NCBI GenBank assembly: GCA_019096065.1
Contig: JAGUCH010000003.1
Location: 7,688,001-7,752,000, forward strand
DNA: 64,000 nt
Direction: 5' to 3'
Origin: Paracyclopina nana
Taxonomy: Eukaryota > Arthropoda > Copepoda > Cyclopoida > Cyclopettidae
The stretch's first letter is position 1; every line of letters begins with the position of its first letter. Positions 24,698 to 37,200 of this stretch are shown here, piece after piece. The notes below the pieces were generated by a model. The model made no database searches, had not been told where the DNA came from, and was given only the letters and a program-made list of their open reading frames with translations. The position numbers were made by a program, and so were the translations under genes.

Positions 24698-25001
24698 TTA
24701 TTTAGCAAGTTATTCACTTATAAAACCTAAAAACAAAGTCCAATTTTTTCCGTCTATTTACATTACACTTTTATCCGTCAAATGTCAGTGGTTCGCTATG
24801 CAAAACAGATGAAGTGAAGACAACGGTTCTCTTTTAGGTAATGAGTAAACTTACAGCGGGAAATTCAAACTGCCAGTTTTTATTGAATTTTTAGCCTCTC
24901 TGCGCTCGTTATATGAGATTAAGAAATATGCTGATGATCGAGCTGAAATGTTATTACACGTAATCATAGTTTCTTTGTCGGTTCTGGGAATTTAATAGCG
25001 A
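24698..25001. other. Short intergenic spacer
   Basis: 304 bp between the ACAD start and the CoREST stop, both minus strand. It should hold the ACAD promoter and the CoREST 3' UTR; no specific motif is supported. Confidence 0.4.
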
Positions 25002-27578
25002 TCATTCGTTGCTCGTTCCATTCGTCTCCGCGGTTTCAATATCTTGCTCAGCATCTTCTGGATCTGCAGGAGGTGTCTCTATTCCGGAAGGACCGTGTTC
25101 AGCTTCGTATTCTTTAAGAGCATTGTCCAAATTATATCGGCGACGGTAATTGACGAAAAACGACCGAACATGCGACTCTGTTTTTGTGCCAATAACTTCA
25201 GCTATGACGGCAAAGTTTTTGCCAAATTTTCGCACGCCTGCAAATAATTAAAAGAGTTATTGCTAGGAAAATGCACAAGAGAAAGGTGGTTAGGGGCGTG
25301 GTACGGTTGAAACAATGGATTATGATAACGAGAAATTTAAAGGGCATTCTTGCAAAATCTTGGCAAGCACAAGATGATCTAGAATGTAAGGTGAACTACC
25401 AGCTGAAATTATCTAAACACGGAGTCTAACTATGCTATGGAAGGGCTTCTGACAGAATAAATAGAATTCTGTGGAAATAAACGGGCAGAGCTACTCTTTT
25501 TGATTAGAAAAAAATCTGTCACTTATAGAAAGAGTCAAATGAGGGCAAATTTGTTGGGAAAAAAGCCAAATCTGGTCGCTCAAATTAATACGTCACTCGC
25601 ATCATTCTTTAGCGTGCGCTCAACTTCACGCAAGCAAAGGGGGAGCAGAATCTGATTTTGAATTTAGCGCCTTTTTTTATGTACTTGGACGACTGTGGCG
25701 CCCTCGAAGTAATGACAGAATCTTGGTTGCGTGAGGCTTAAAAAAGTTGCGTCAAGGCATGCCTTGGTGGACGGGCCTGGGCAAGCATTACCTTGTACTC
25801 CCAGCAGCAATTCATCTGCGGACCATTTTGCATTGATTTTAGAGGCTGAATCAGGAATCCTGTATGGCTCAATTGTTCGGTCTTGGGTTTTACGGCTTAA
25901 CGACGATAAAACCTGCTTGTTATTTTGCACCTGAAATGAGAAAGGGACTTACGATGAAGTAGAATGGGACAGTTAAGCAGAAAGCAAATAAGGAAATACT
26001 AGAAATTGAGGGAATTTGAGAAAGTGGTGACGACAAAGAAAGGATAGTTGTACACAAGTAGATACGGGGACATTGAAAGAGATTTAATAAAAGCCACACA
26101 CATACGAATGGTGTCGGACAAAAAATGCTTGCAGTGCAATTTCACTATTAACCACCGCCAAGGTACAACAAAAAGAAGCACTGCTATACGCAAACACAAC
26201 TCGATTTAGCTGTCCCAAAACTTACTATTTTGATTGAACACGGATTTGCCCCAAACTGTGAAAATCAAGTTGTCAAAAAGAAATTCCCTCAAATGTAACT
26301 TTAAGGGGAAATGAAAAAATTCGACTCACACTTCTCTTGTAAGATACGATTTCCCTGTCCATAGCCTTGAGTAACTGCTCGCCTTGGGAAGTTGGTCCAG
26401 TTGCAAGGGCGACCAAATCATCGTGGTTAACATACATGCCCTTTGGGGGCTTGCCAGAGTTCTTCAATAAAGCATTGTATTTTTGAGTGCCACTCCCTTT
26501 AGAACCATCTTTTCGCGCAGGTCCTGTTGTAGGCCTAACTTGCCCAGTCCGAGTGAAATACTAGAAAAAAGACCGAAAAGTAGGATAAACTATCGTTAGT
26601 TGTTGAAGATGCCGCCAAATTACCTGGTGACAGGTTCCGCACATATTTCCCTTTGAGGTAGGGTGGGTGGTGTGACACAAGATACCGCAATTAGAACATC
26701 TTGGCTTGTCATCTGTGTCCATATCATCCTCATCGTCACTAATGGAAGCATTTTCATCGGCCTTTTCACTCTCGGCTTTTTCTTCGGCAGCTTTGTCTTC
26801 CTTTTTCTCCTCCTTACTCGTCGCATTAGAGGAAGTTTCTTCCCTTTGAGCCTGCAGCTTACGAGCTTGACGATCCATCAGACTGGTGCGAGTCCTCGTT
26901 TTTTTCCAACTGTAGTAATACTTGACCAATTGAGCGATCGATTTATCGGGCAACATTTGGCGAATCCTGTGGAAGGATTTGCCGTGGAACTGGAAGGCCT
27001 GTTCAAACAGGACTTTATCTTCGACACTCCATTCATCGGGGAAGGGCGTGAAGTTGGCCAAATCCTGGATCGCTCTGTCGAGGTCGTGTTTGTGCCAAAA
27101 CAGCATTCCCAATGCTTGCTCTGCGTTGTACCCATACTTCTCTTTTGACACTTGAATGTACTCATCAACTGGGAGCAAAAAAATCTATTAACACTAACTC
27201 AGTATTCACGAAAATATTAGTTTACGCTTGGCATTGGAGATGGAAGGACAAGGTGACCACACCAACAACGCTCTTTCCGGACATTGCTCCGGCCTCCGCT
27301 CTGCAAATGAAATAGCACAAAAGTGAAAGCCACGTGAAAACACAGAAAAAGCACTCTTCCTCACGGTCAAGAGGGATGAAATTGGGAGTGTTGACTTGGT
27401 AGTCTTTTCCGACCCGAATTTGGCCCTCGCGCTCCTCGTCGCCCGAGGAGTCGTTGGCATCCCGATCCCGATCGCGGTTCGAGTAGTCCGAGTGGCCGTT
27501 GGACCCGTTTCTGTCGTTGTTGTCCACGTCCACGCTGCCACGATTTCCAGCCGTGATCGAGGTACCCAAGTACACCAT
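25002..27578 (-). CDS. RCOR: REST corepressor (CoREST)
   Basis: Nuclear scaffold joining LSD1 demethylase and HDAC1/2. Six exons, 27365-27578, 27226-27300, 26624-27168, 26330-26560, 25792-25930 and 25002-25237, sum to 1440 nt (479 aa). ELM2 ([14 protein letters not shown] ... LLVWSP), then SANT1 ([20 protein letters not shown] ... [12 protein letters not shown]), an acidic/Lys linker, a Cys4 finger ([21 protein letters not shown]), the LSD1-binding linker helix region ([27 protein letters not shown]) and SANT2 ([20 protein letters not shown] ... [12 protein letters not shown]). The Cys4 finger is absent from the vertebrate protein as I know it. Start at 27578 (MVYLG); the codon further upstream in frame is TTG. 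Confidence 0.92.
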
Positions 27579-28213
27579 TTTGGAATGCTTTCTCCTCAAT
27601 GGGAAAGGTTCTCGTTGAAGCTCCCCTTGCTTTGACGAGCTACGAATTGACGGACAATTTTCCCGTTAAAATGAACTACGATCAACGACAGCTGACTCTA
27701 CGGTCGACGCTCGGTGAAAGTAGCGTCACTTTGGAAAATCACATTTCTACTCCCTAAACACGAATCTCGAGGATTGAAATTGTATTTCCTGTTTGAATTT
27801 GGGGTAAATGCATCGATTTGAATTACTTTTAGCCGAATTAATTGAAGCAATCAAGACGAAATCGGAGAATTCATTAGGAGATTTGAATTTTCGCGCGCTT
27901 TCTCTGCTACGGTGTTTGGGCTTGGTTTTGTTCTGGATGATTTCTTATGAGGTATTTTTTCACACGTGGCTATCCATTCTTCAAGGGACCTAAAGTTGAT
28001 GGAAGTACCGTTAATTGTATGTTGATCAATACAGATTTTCTAATAATTTGTTTGTATCAACTTTTTCGCTTTAGAAATAGCATTTTTAAGCCTGATTATG
28101 AATTTCTGAAAATGCTCTGAAATTCCGCCAGATGGCCATATGTTAAAACTCGAAACCTACCACAACACGTGTGTTTTGACTAGTTTTGACAGAAAAGATC
28201 GTGCGTCTCGACC
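27579..28213. promoter_or_regulatory. Shared divergent promoter region, CoREST / DPH6
   Basis: 635 bp between the start codons of two head-to-head genes. It must contain both promoters; no TATA box is evident and no element can be pinned down by eye. Confidence 0.5.
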
Positions 28214-31200
28214 ATGGGGAAAAAGCACAAGATTGTGGCGTTGATAAGTGGTGGAAAAGACAGTTGCTACTCCATGGTGCAAAGTGTGAGAGCTGGGCAT
28301 GAAATTGTGGCCTTGGCCAACCTGACGCCTGAAGATTCCGAAAGTACATTTTAATCTAAATCTTTTTTCCCATATGCATTTGTATTTTCCTCTTAGGAAA
28401 CGAATTGGATAGCTACATGTTTCAAACTGTTGGCCACCAATCAATAGATTTGTACGCGGAAGCCATGAATTTGCCCCTTTTCAGAGGGAAAATTAAAGGC
28501 TCTAGCGTGAATATTGACTCCAATTATGAGCCAACCTCGCATGACGAAGTGGAGGACCTTTATGAGCTCCTGCAAACTATTCGAAAATCTGTTGAATTTG
28601 ATGCAGTTTGCTCGGGTGCCATTCTTTCAGATTATCAAAGGGTTCGCGTTGAAAATGTGTGAGTTTTTAAAAGTCAACCACAATTCAATTTCGAATACCC
28701 TGTTGGTATTTTAAGGTGTAACCGACTTGGGCTGGTCAGTTATGCCTTCCTCTGGAGAAGGGAGCAAGCAGAACTTTTGAATGAAATGATTGAGGCGAAA
28801 ATTGATGCAGTTCTGATCAAAGTTGCAACTCTGGGGCTGGATCAAAAGCATCTGGGGCTTTCTCTCGGTCAAGTTAGGGACCACTTGCACAAAATGGTAA
28901 TTTTAGGTGAGTCTCTGCCGCTGTCAACTTTAAAATACCTCTTTGCAGCATGACAAGTTTGGTATAAATATTTGTGGCGAAGGAGGCGAGTACGAAACAT
29001 TCACCCTTGACTGCCCTTTGTTTGTCAAGAAGATTGAAATGTAGGCATACGATTTAATGTACACATACCACTATGTGCGACAAGGAAAATGCTCTTTCAG
29101 AGTTAAGCAAGAGGTTATAGTGCATTCCGATGATGCCTTTGCACCTGTGGCCTATTTGATCTTCCACAAGCTATCACTAGTCGACAAAGATGTAAGAGCT
29201 TGCCTATAATTATCAGACATTTTAGGGTGGCATCAGAAGTGATGCAAGCTATTTATAGAAAGAGCTTTCTTGATTGTTTCAGGTTCCTAAGGAAGTTGGG
29301 GCGGACCAGTGGAAACTTTTGCACCATCACAGTCAATCTGCAGTGAAAGGTCCCGAAGATTTCGTTCCAACCTCCGCCGATTTTCCGGAAATGGAGAAGC
29401 TGTCCAATTTGACAAGCCTCGAGGAAAAACGCCATCAATTCTCAAAACCCGAGCAGTCACAATTGAGTTTCTTCGCGGAAAGTTGGTTCTGTGTGCCAAA
29501 CCTAAGCTCCACGCAACTCGACCCTATCATTGCCATTGAAGACATTTTGACCCAGCTGAAAGGTGACGTTTCCAATATTTTTTATGCAGGCTGAGCACAC
29601 ACAGATCAAGTGGAATTATGCAGGAGCTCCCAAAAGCTTCCAATGTTTATGTATACTATATGCCATGCCAAAATTGGAAACTTATTTGCTTTTCGTGACT
29701 TTCTTGACTTTGTCTAACTTTGAAGGATGTTGCTATGCTGGAGTATGCTGAGTGAGCTTGCGAAGCTAGATAAGTAGAATATGATGCGGATAGACATGTA
29801 GCAGGGAGCGTGTCGGCCTACGGGTCGACCGCTCGCTGCGCGCGCTCGCCTCGGACGCGCGGTAGTATAACGAGTAGTATAGTGTGATCATCAGTAAAGG
29901 AAATAAATTCACCGCATTGACACGTGTTGTCTGCGGCCCAAAGACTGACCTCTGCTAGCCTCCAGGCCCGTCCCCGCTTGACGTAGCCTAGATACGAGTA
30001 GTGGCTTGATAAGTCACAGTAGTATATCTCGACCTACTACAGATGGCGCGGGTCGTTGGACCTGTGATTTCATCACTCCACTACCCATTAAGTACATCCT
30101 GCCGGAAGCTATAAGTGCTAAGTATACACGATAAGTATAAAAGGGATAATAGTGCTGCTCAAATAATATCATGCTCGAGTCAACTGCCAAAACATGAACC
30201 TACGTGCAAGCCACGAAGTAAAGAGAGATTAATGCTGAAAGCATGAAAGGCAGTTGACTATAAAAAGTAAAATAGTGGTGGCTAAAATGTAAGAATGTAA
30301 AGCTCAGACCAGAGCAAAAGGGCAAAGATCACTCTGCAATAGCTGCAGCTGCAAACAATCAGAAAGCTATCAAATAACAATCAAAGGGATTGTCCGTGAG
30401 AGCCAGCGGCCGAATGGTCAGCCCGGCCAACGCTGGTGCAAATCATTGTAGATCCTAGTTAAGCTAGGGCCGGTCAACTCACGGGCAAATTCCAACTGCA
30501 GGTGATCAAATAGTAATTGTTATGGGGGGACAATGGCCGAATGGTCGGGGCTGCTAACACCAGTCGCAAATCATTTGGATTCCAGTGAATGCTGGAGCCG
30601 GCCACCCCATGACAATGTACAAATAAAGGGGTGGAGAAGGAGGATAGAAGCTCATGACCACGTGGTGACCACATGACCGGTAGCGGATCAACAGCTGCGA
30701 GCTATCAGGATTCCACTGAAGCTAAAGCTGGTCACCACGTGCGGGTCACGGTCAAATAAACGATAAGGAGAAATGTGACACCAGCGTGGCATTTTCGGTG
30801 GTCAGTAAACAATCAATAAATGTCACGCCACAACCCTCTGCAGTGACCTGCGAGCGCGTTGGCGGATATATAAGACCACGCTGGTGGGGAATAGCTATCA
30901 GTTCCTTTCGGGCTTTCCCTCAGTTAACAGTAATCACAACTCACTTCATTGTTGAATCGTAGACCACCATGGTAATTATAATAGCACATTCTCACAAAAG
31001 ACCGAAAGCTCACTCTTCTCCCCCACGCATAGGCCCAGCCACCACAAGATATAGCTGCTGCGGTGGCCCTTGAGGTCAACCGCCAAATGAGAGCCAACGC
31101 TGCTGTTCAGCGTCGGCCTCAACAACTCCAACTGCTCCGCGAGACGGATAGCCGCTCCTTCCAGCAATGGCGGATGCATATCGAGTCCCAATTTGAGGAC

Positions 31201-34200
31201 TCGATAGAGCCGGAAGTCACCAAGAAGATGCTGATCAAGGCATCTATTGTCGGCCTTGCGTTGGAAATGATCAATTCCATCGACAAGAAGTCGAGCAATG
31301 ACACGTACACCTACAAGCACTACCTCGACGACCTTGAAAAGGCCTTTGTGGACGAGTCGGCCCAAGAGGCCGCCAGGGTGGCATACGACACCGCCGCGCA
31401 GGGTCCCCATGAATCCGTAATGACCTGGGCGGCACGCATCAAGTCGCTCTACCTGAGGGCTTTCGCCAATGACGCACTGCGGTGCGCCAAGGTCGACAAG
31501 GATCCAGAGGTCATTAGGAAGTTCACTATCAATCTGCGGGACCCTCAGACACGTTGGCTGGTAATCGCCAGCAAATATGATACGCTGACGGAGGCCGCTT
31601 CCAATGCATCCTCCAAGGAGTGCCTGGTAGGATTAGCCGGCGGCAAGGCCAACCCCTGGGGCAAGGGGGCATCATGCAAATCACCCAAGAGGGCACCTCA
31701 GATCAACCCGACGTCGCCAAGATCATCGCCGCTCTAGGCGACAAGGCTAACATGAGATGCTACGGCTGCGGCGGCTACGGCCATCTCAAGGCTCAATGCA
31801 CCAACCAACGCCAAAACGGCCAACGAGGGCGAGGAGGATTCGGGGCCGGGACGTGGCGGCCGCGGGCGTGGCAGTAACAATCCATACCACGCCGCCCGCC
31901 GGTCTCGCCCCAAGAATATAATAAATATCGCAACGCGGCCATCGCACATGTGGCCAGTGCCCCCACGGACGCCTACACCTGGGAGGCGCCAAAAAACGGA
32001 GCCAGCCGGTCCTAAGGGACCGGCCATCAATGGAACCATCCATCACCTCACCAAACACGTTCACATCTGACAAGGCCCGATCATTCCTCGCCCATATTTC
32101 CAACATTAATAAATCATACGTATCTGAAGTTCCAATACGCCTCAACAACGTCAAATCAAGAGCACTCATCGACAGCGGTAATACGTGGAGATCGGTCATC
32201 TCCTCCACGCTTGCAACCAAATTGGGGTTCACAAAAGCTCAACTTGCGCCCCTGATAGGAGAAACTGTCAACACAGCGGGCCAAAATCAATCTCTAGAAA
32301 TACTCGGCGAGGTACCGAAACCATTGATGCTTCACATCGGCACCTACCCGCAACCTTTCCCATTTCGACCAGCTGTCATAGCTAACCTCACCATGGACGT
32401 CAACCTGTCGGGGCCCTTCATGAAAGCCCACGACATAGACCAGCTACATAGTGCCAACTCGCTCCGCATTCGAGGACGAATGATCAAGTTGGCAGGGGGG
32501 ACACTTAATGAAAATGACAGTCGCGCAATCAACGTCCATGCCGTCTACACACGGGGTGAAACCACAGTGGGGCCAATGTCTTGTTGCGCCATTCCCGCAA
32601 AAATCCCCACCTGGGCCCGATCGCCGCACATCGATGGGATTGTTGAAGGATCAGGGGACTTCATGGAGGCCACTGAGCTGCACCCTGGCAGCGAGCCCTC
32701 ATCCGACCAGATGAAAAGGGCAACTGCGTTGTCGGGGTTATCAACACTACCGCAGAGCCTCTCATTATCCGCAACAACACCCGGTACGGGCAAGTTGAAG
32801 GCTTGAGGCGAGTACCCACCGTGGCCAAGCTGGCAGCTGGAAGCTACGTAGCCAAGCTCGAGGGGGCCCAAACCCGGCCGCAGGGCCAGTACACGGCCGA
32901 GATGGCCCAAACCTTCATTCAAGAATTCGACCTAGAAAACAACGACATCTTGAACACCCCTCAGCTAAAAGCTCGCACCTTGGCCCTACTGCTACAATAC
33001 CAGGACACCTTCAGCCTCGATGGGTCCTCGGGCCAAACCGACTTGGCCGAGCACCGCATCGATATCATCCCGGGTACTCAGCCCATTAACATCCGCCGGC
33101 GGCCCATCAACCCGCACTTGCAGAAGTCGCTAGAAGAACAAGTCCAGAAATGGCTCCAGGAAGGCATCATCGTCCCTATTCAGTCGCCCTGGTGCGCGCC
33201 GCTGGTTCCGGTCACCAAGAAGAATGGGAAGACCCGGTGGTGCGTAGATTACCGCGCACTGAACAAGGTAACCATCGTCGACACGCATCCCATTGGCGAC
33301 ATTCGGGATAACCTCAATCGGCTGGCGCACTCGCAAGTATTCTCTACCCTGGATACGACGGGAGCCTTTCACCACGTTCCCGTGAGGGCCGAGGACATCC
33401 CGAAGACAGCATTCGCGGCCAATCACTCAACGTACGCATTCGCCTACATGCCGTTCGGCCTCACCAACGCGCCCCGGACGTATGCGCGCCTCATCCAGCG
33501 GGTCTTGGAAGGGATCCCCATACGACATTGCCTTGCCATACCTCGACGACGTGCTGATCCACAGCCGCGATGTAGAATCTCACTTCGGCCACCTGCAACG
33601 GGTACTGGACGCCCATCAACGGGCTGGCCTCAAACTGCAACCATCCAAATGCCACCTGTTCCGCCGTCGCATCACGTACCTGGGGCTCGTCATCACTCCT
33701 GAGGGCCTCTCTGTGGTCCCCGAGTACATCGACGTGGTCAAGAAGTGGCCCCTGCCACGAACCCGGCGGCAGCTACGCATCTTCCTGGGAAAGTGCGGCT
33801 ATTACCGGTCCTTCATCAAGGATTACCAGAAGGTCGCCAAGGCGTTGACGGACAAACTCAGCCGGGAAGAAGATGTTCCCGACACCGCCGAGTTCGAACC
33901 CCCGCTGGAATACGTTGCCGCTTTTGAGGAGCTTAAGAAGCGGCTGTGCATGGCGCCCATCCTGGCTTTCCCCGATTTTGAGAGCCCGCAGCCATTCATC
34001 CTGGATACCGACTGGAGCGGGGACAACCAGTGCGTGGGGGCCGTCCTGTCGCAAGTACAAGGGGGAAAGGAGCGAGTCATCCTCTTTGGGGCCAAGAAGC
34101 TGACCCGGAGCCAGGCTAACTACTCCGCCACCCAAGGGGAACTCGCTGCCGTCATCATCTGGCTGCGCAAGTGGCGGTATTACCTCCAATATCGGCCTTT

Positions 34201-37200
34201 CATCCTCCGCACGGACCATGCCGCCCTGCAATGGATTCGCACCATGGAGGAGCCCCGTAGCATGCTTGCCAGGTGGCTGGAGACCATCAGCCAGTTTGAC
34301 TTCAAGGTCGTCCACCGGGCCGGAACCAAGCACGCCAACGCCGACGCCCTGAGTCGCGCCGAGCACGTCACCGACACCGAGGGCACGGACGTGTCCAATG
34401 AGAGCTGCGCGGGCGTCCAAGCGATGATAGCCTCGGCCGAGGCTGCCCTGGACATGGCCAACCCCGCCGAGTGGATCCAGGGGCAAACAGAGGACGAGGA
34501 TTTGCAACTGGTGCGGCGACTGATCAGCCAGCAGAGCCGACCGAGCCCTGAGCACAAAGAGGCCGCCTCCCATCGAGGCAAGATCCTGCTGGGCCTCTTT
34601 GACAGCCTCTACCTGGATGATCAAGGTCTCCTTCGGTACAAGAAGGAAGAAGGACAAGGCCGAGAGGCTCGCCACCTGGTCGTGGTTCCTCGATCCTCGG
34701 AAGAAGGGCTAGTGAGGCACATTCACGAAACCATGGGTCATCAGGGCAGAGACACCACTGTTGACCGGGTCTCCCGCCGGTTCTACATGCCCAACGCCAC
34801 CCGAGTTGCCGCGGAGGTCGTGGCCACCTGCCGCACCTGCCAGAAACATCAGCCGGAGACCGCGGACCAACGTCACTCACTACATTCTCACCGGGCGGGC
34901 TATCCCTGGCAAAGGGTTGCCATCGACTACGTGGGGCCCCTCAAGCCTCCTGTCGACGGACATCAGTACCTCTTCACCGTACGTGACCTCTTCAGCCGAT
35001 GGATCGAGGCTTTCCCATGCGCCTCGGCCAACGCTGACACCGCCGTGAGGTTCCTGACCTCAGAGATCATCCCGCGATATGGGCTAATGGAGAACCTCCA
35101 TTCTGACCGAGGCACCCACTTCACCGCCGCCCTGTTCCAGCAAGTAGCCAAAGCACTAGGTGTCAGGCACTCTACCACGCCGGCCTACAACCCTAAGTCT
35201 AACTGGGTTGAACGGGCCCACCGGGACCTCAACGGCCTCCTGGCCAAACTGGTCTGCGGGCGACCATCCCGCTGGAAGGAAGTACTGCCCGTCGCCCTGT
35301 TTATCATGCGCACCACCAAATGCCGCATGACCGGCTACGCCCCGTATGAATTGCTATTTGGGCGGCCTGCCACCTCGCAACTGGACCTTCTGTTTGGAGA
35401 CCCCCAACCACTTCTGAGAGAGGCCTCTGAGGCCGGGCAAGTTGCCCAGGCCCTCAAGGCTCGAATCCAGGCAGCCCATGAATGGGCCCGAAAGAACATG
35501 GCCACATCGATCCACCGACAAAGGATGGCCTACCACAAGGACAAAACGACGTATGTCCCGGGGCAACAGGTGTGGCTGTACACGCCCACCATGGCCCGCC
35601 ACATCTCCAGGAAGCTCCAAACCTTCTGGTCAGGCCCCTGGACCATACTTAGGAAGGTCAACGACGTGACCTTCGAGATCTTGCCTGACCCCTCATGGAT
35701 TCGAAAGAAGTCCGAGGTCGTCTCGATCGACAGGCTCAAATTGTACCGGGCAACGGCGGAAGATGCCCACGATGGCAATGCCGGCAACCCGCCGCCAGCC
35801 AATGCAGATCTATCCATGCGAGGTGATGAGTTTGCTGAAGATGTTGCGCTCCCTTCCGATGATGAAGGCGACAGTGAGAACAACATCGAGCTCCCAACAA
35901 CCGGCCACGAAACGGTATCAGCACCGTCACCTCGGGAAACACGGTACCGCAAACGTAGGACCCAGGCGGAAATGCTGCAACAAGAAACAGCAGATTTCCT
36001 GGGGGCCGAAGTTGAGGTTGCCCATGGAGCATCATCTCCTGCAACCAGAACCAGATCACGCTCAGGCCAAAAATCAGATCAACCAGACCCAGAGCTACCT
36101 CCGCTGGCACCAATCAATATGCCGCCATACAGACCCCTGGTAGCACAGCCTACGGTCACGATGCCACAATTCAGGCCACTGCCTGAAATGAGCGATTCTG
36201 AGAATGATGATTTTGCTACACCAACAAATTCGAGCAGTGCTTCAAGCACAGAATAACAGACGAATGAGCAGCACAACAAAAAGACGGCCGCAAAATTTTG
36301 GGGGCCCCCCTAAGTATACTTTGAAAATTCTGCGGCTTGAAAGAAAGCGCAATTAATAAAGAAATAATAGCAGCACAAACCGGCAGGTGTACAATAATGA
36401 GGCAGCATGTCAACACGTTTCCTTTACTCTCTTTTCCAGAAGCAATGTACTTCACAATACTGATGACGTTCACACTACTACTCGAGGTGCCAAGCGCACA
36501 ACCCCGGCCTCAACCTGCTCTACAGGAAGGAGGAGACGGACCACCTGAAGACCCGGCTGCCACCTTCACGGTGTTTGACTGCGAGTCACCAAAATCAACC
36601 CACGAGAGCGTCGACTTGAATGACCCGGACGAATGCGATGATATCGGCACCACCTATGAATCGGCTGTCAACATCACCGTGCAGGTGCTGCAGACTGCGA
36701 CGACCAAACCCGTCGCCGCCCACCGTTGCCACGTGACCCTGACCCGCGAAGTGACCAGATGCGGGTTCGACAGCGTCAGCTATGGGACCCAGATCGTTGC
36801 TTACCACCAGCCCTATACCGTGTCGCCCCAGGCCTGCCGCAAGGCGGTGGAACGGGGCTACCTGATCGTCGAGGGCCAACGGGTGAATGTGACCCTCAAC
36901 GTGCCCGCCAACCTGGCTTACTTCTCTCGAGGAGGTCTTGACGGAGACCACCGATGCAGGACCATGTCATTCAGCCACAACGGTGTCATGTATCACCGCT
37001 CTTACGAGCAGACCCGGATCGACGCCCTTGTCACCGCTGTCTATGGAAAACTGCACACCAGCTCTGGACGAGTGGTGTTCGATAATCACATCGTGGCCAA
37101 CTACCGGGACAAGATCGTCCACGACACGCTCGAAGGCACCATGGTATGGGAAGCTCATGACACCACCTGCATGGAAGAGACCTCTGAGGTCTATCAAGGG

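Noticed and set aside
26663-27148. 161-residue plus-strand frame opposite CoREST
   Set aside because: Shadow of the SANT1/acidic exon; no independent coding features.
30044-30062. Assigning a specific tRNA to the gypsy primer-binding site
   Set aside because: TGGCGC fits a tRNA 3' end but the following bases match no tRNA I can name; left unassigned.
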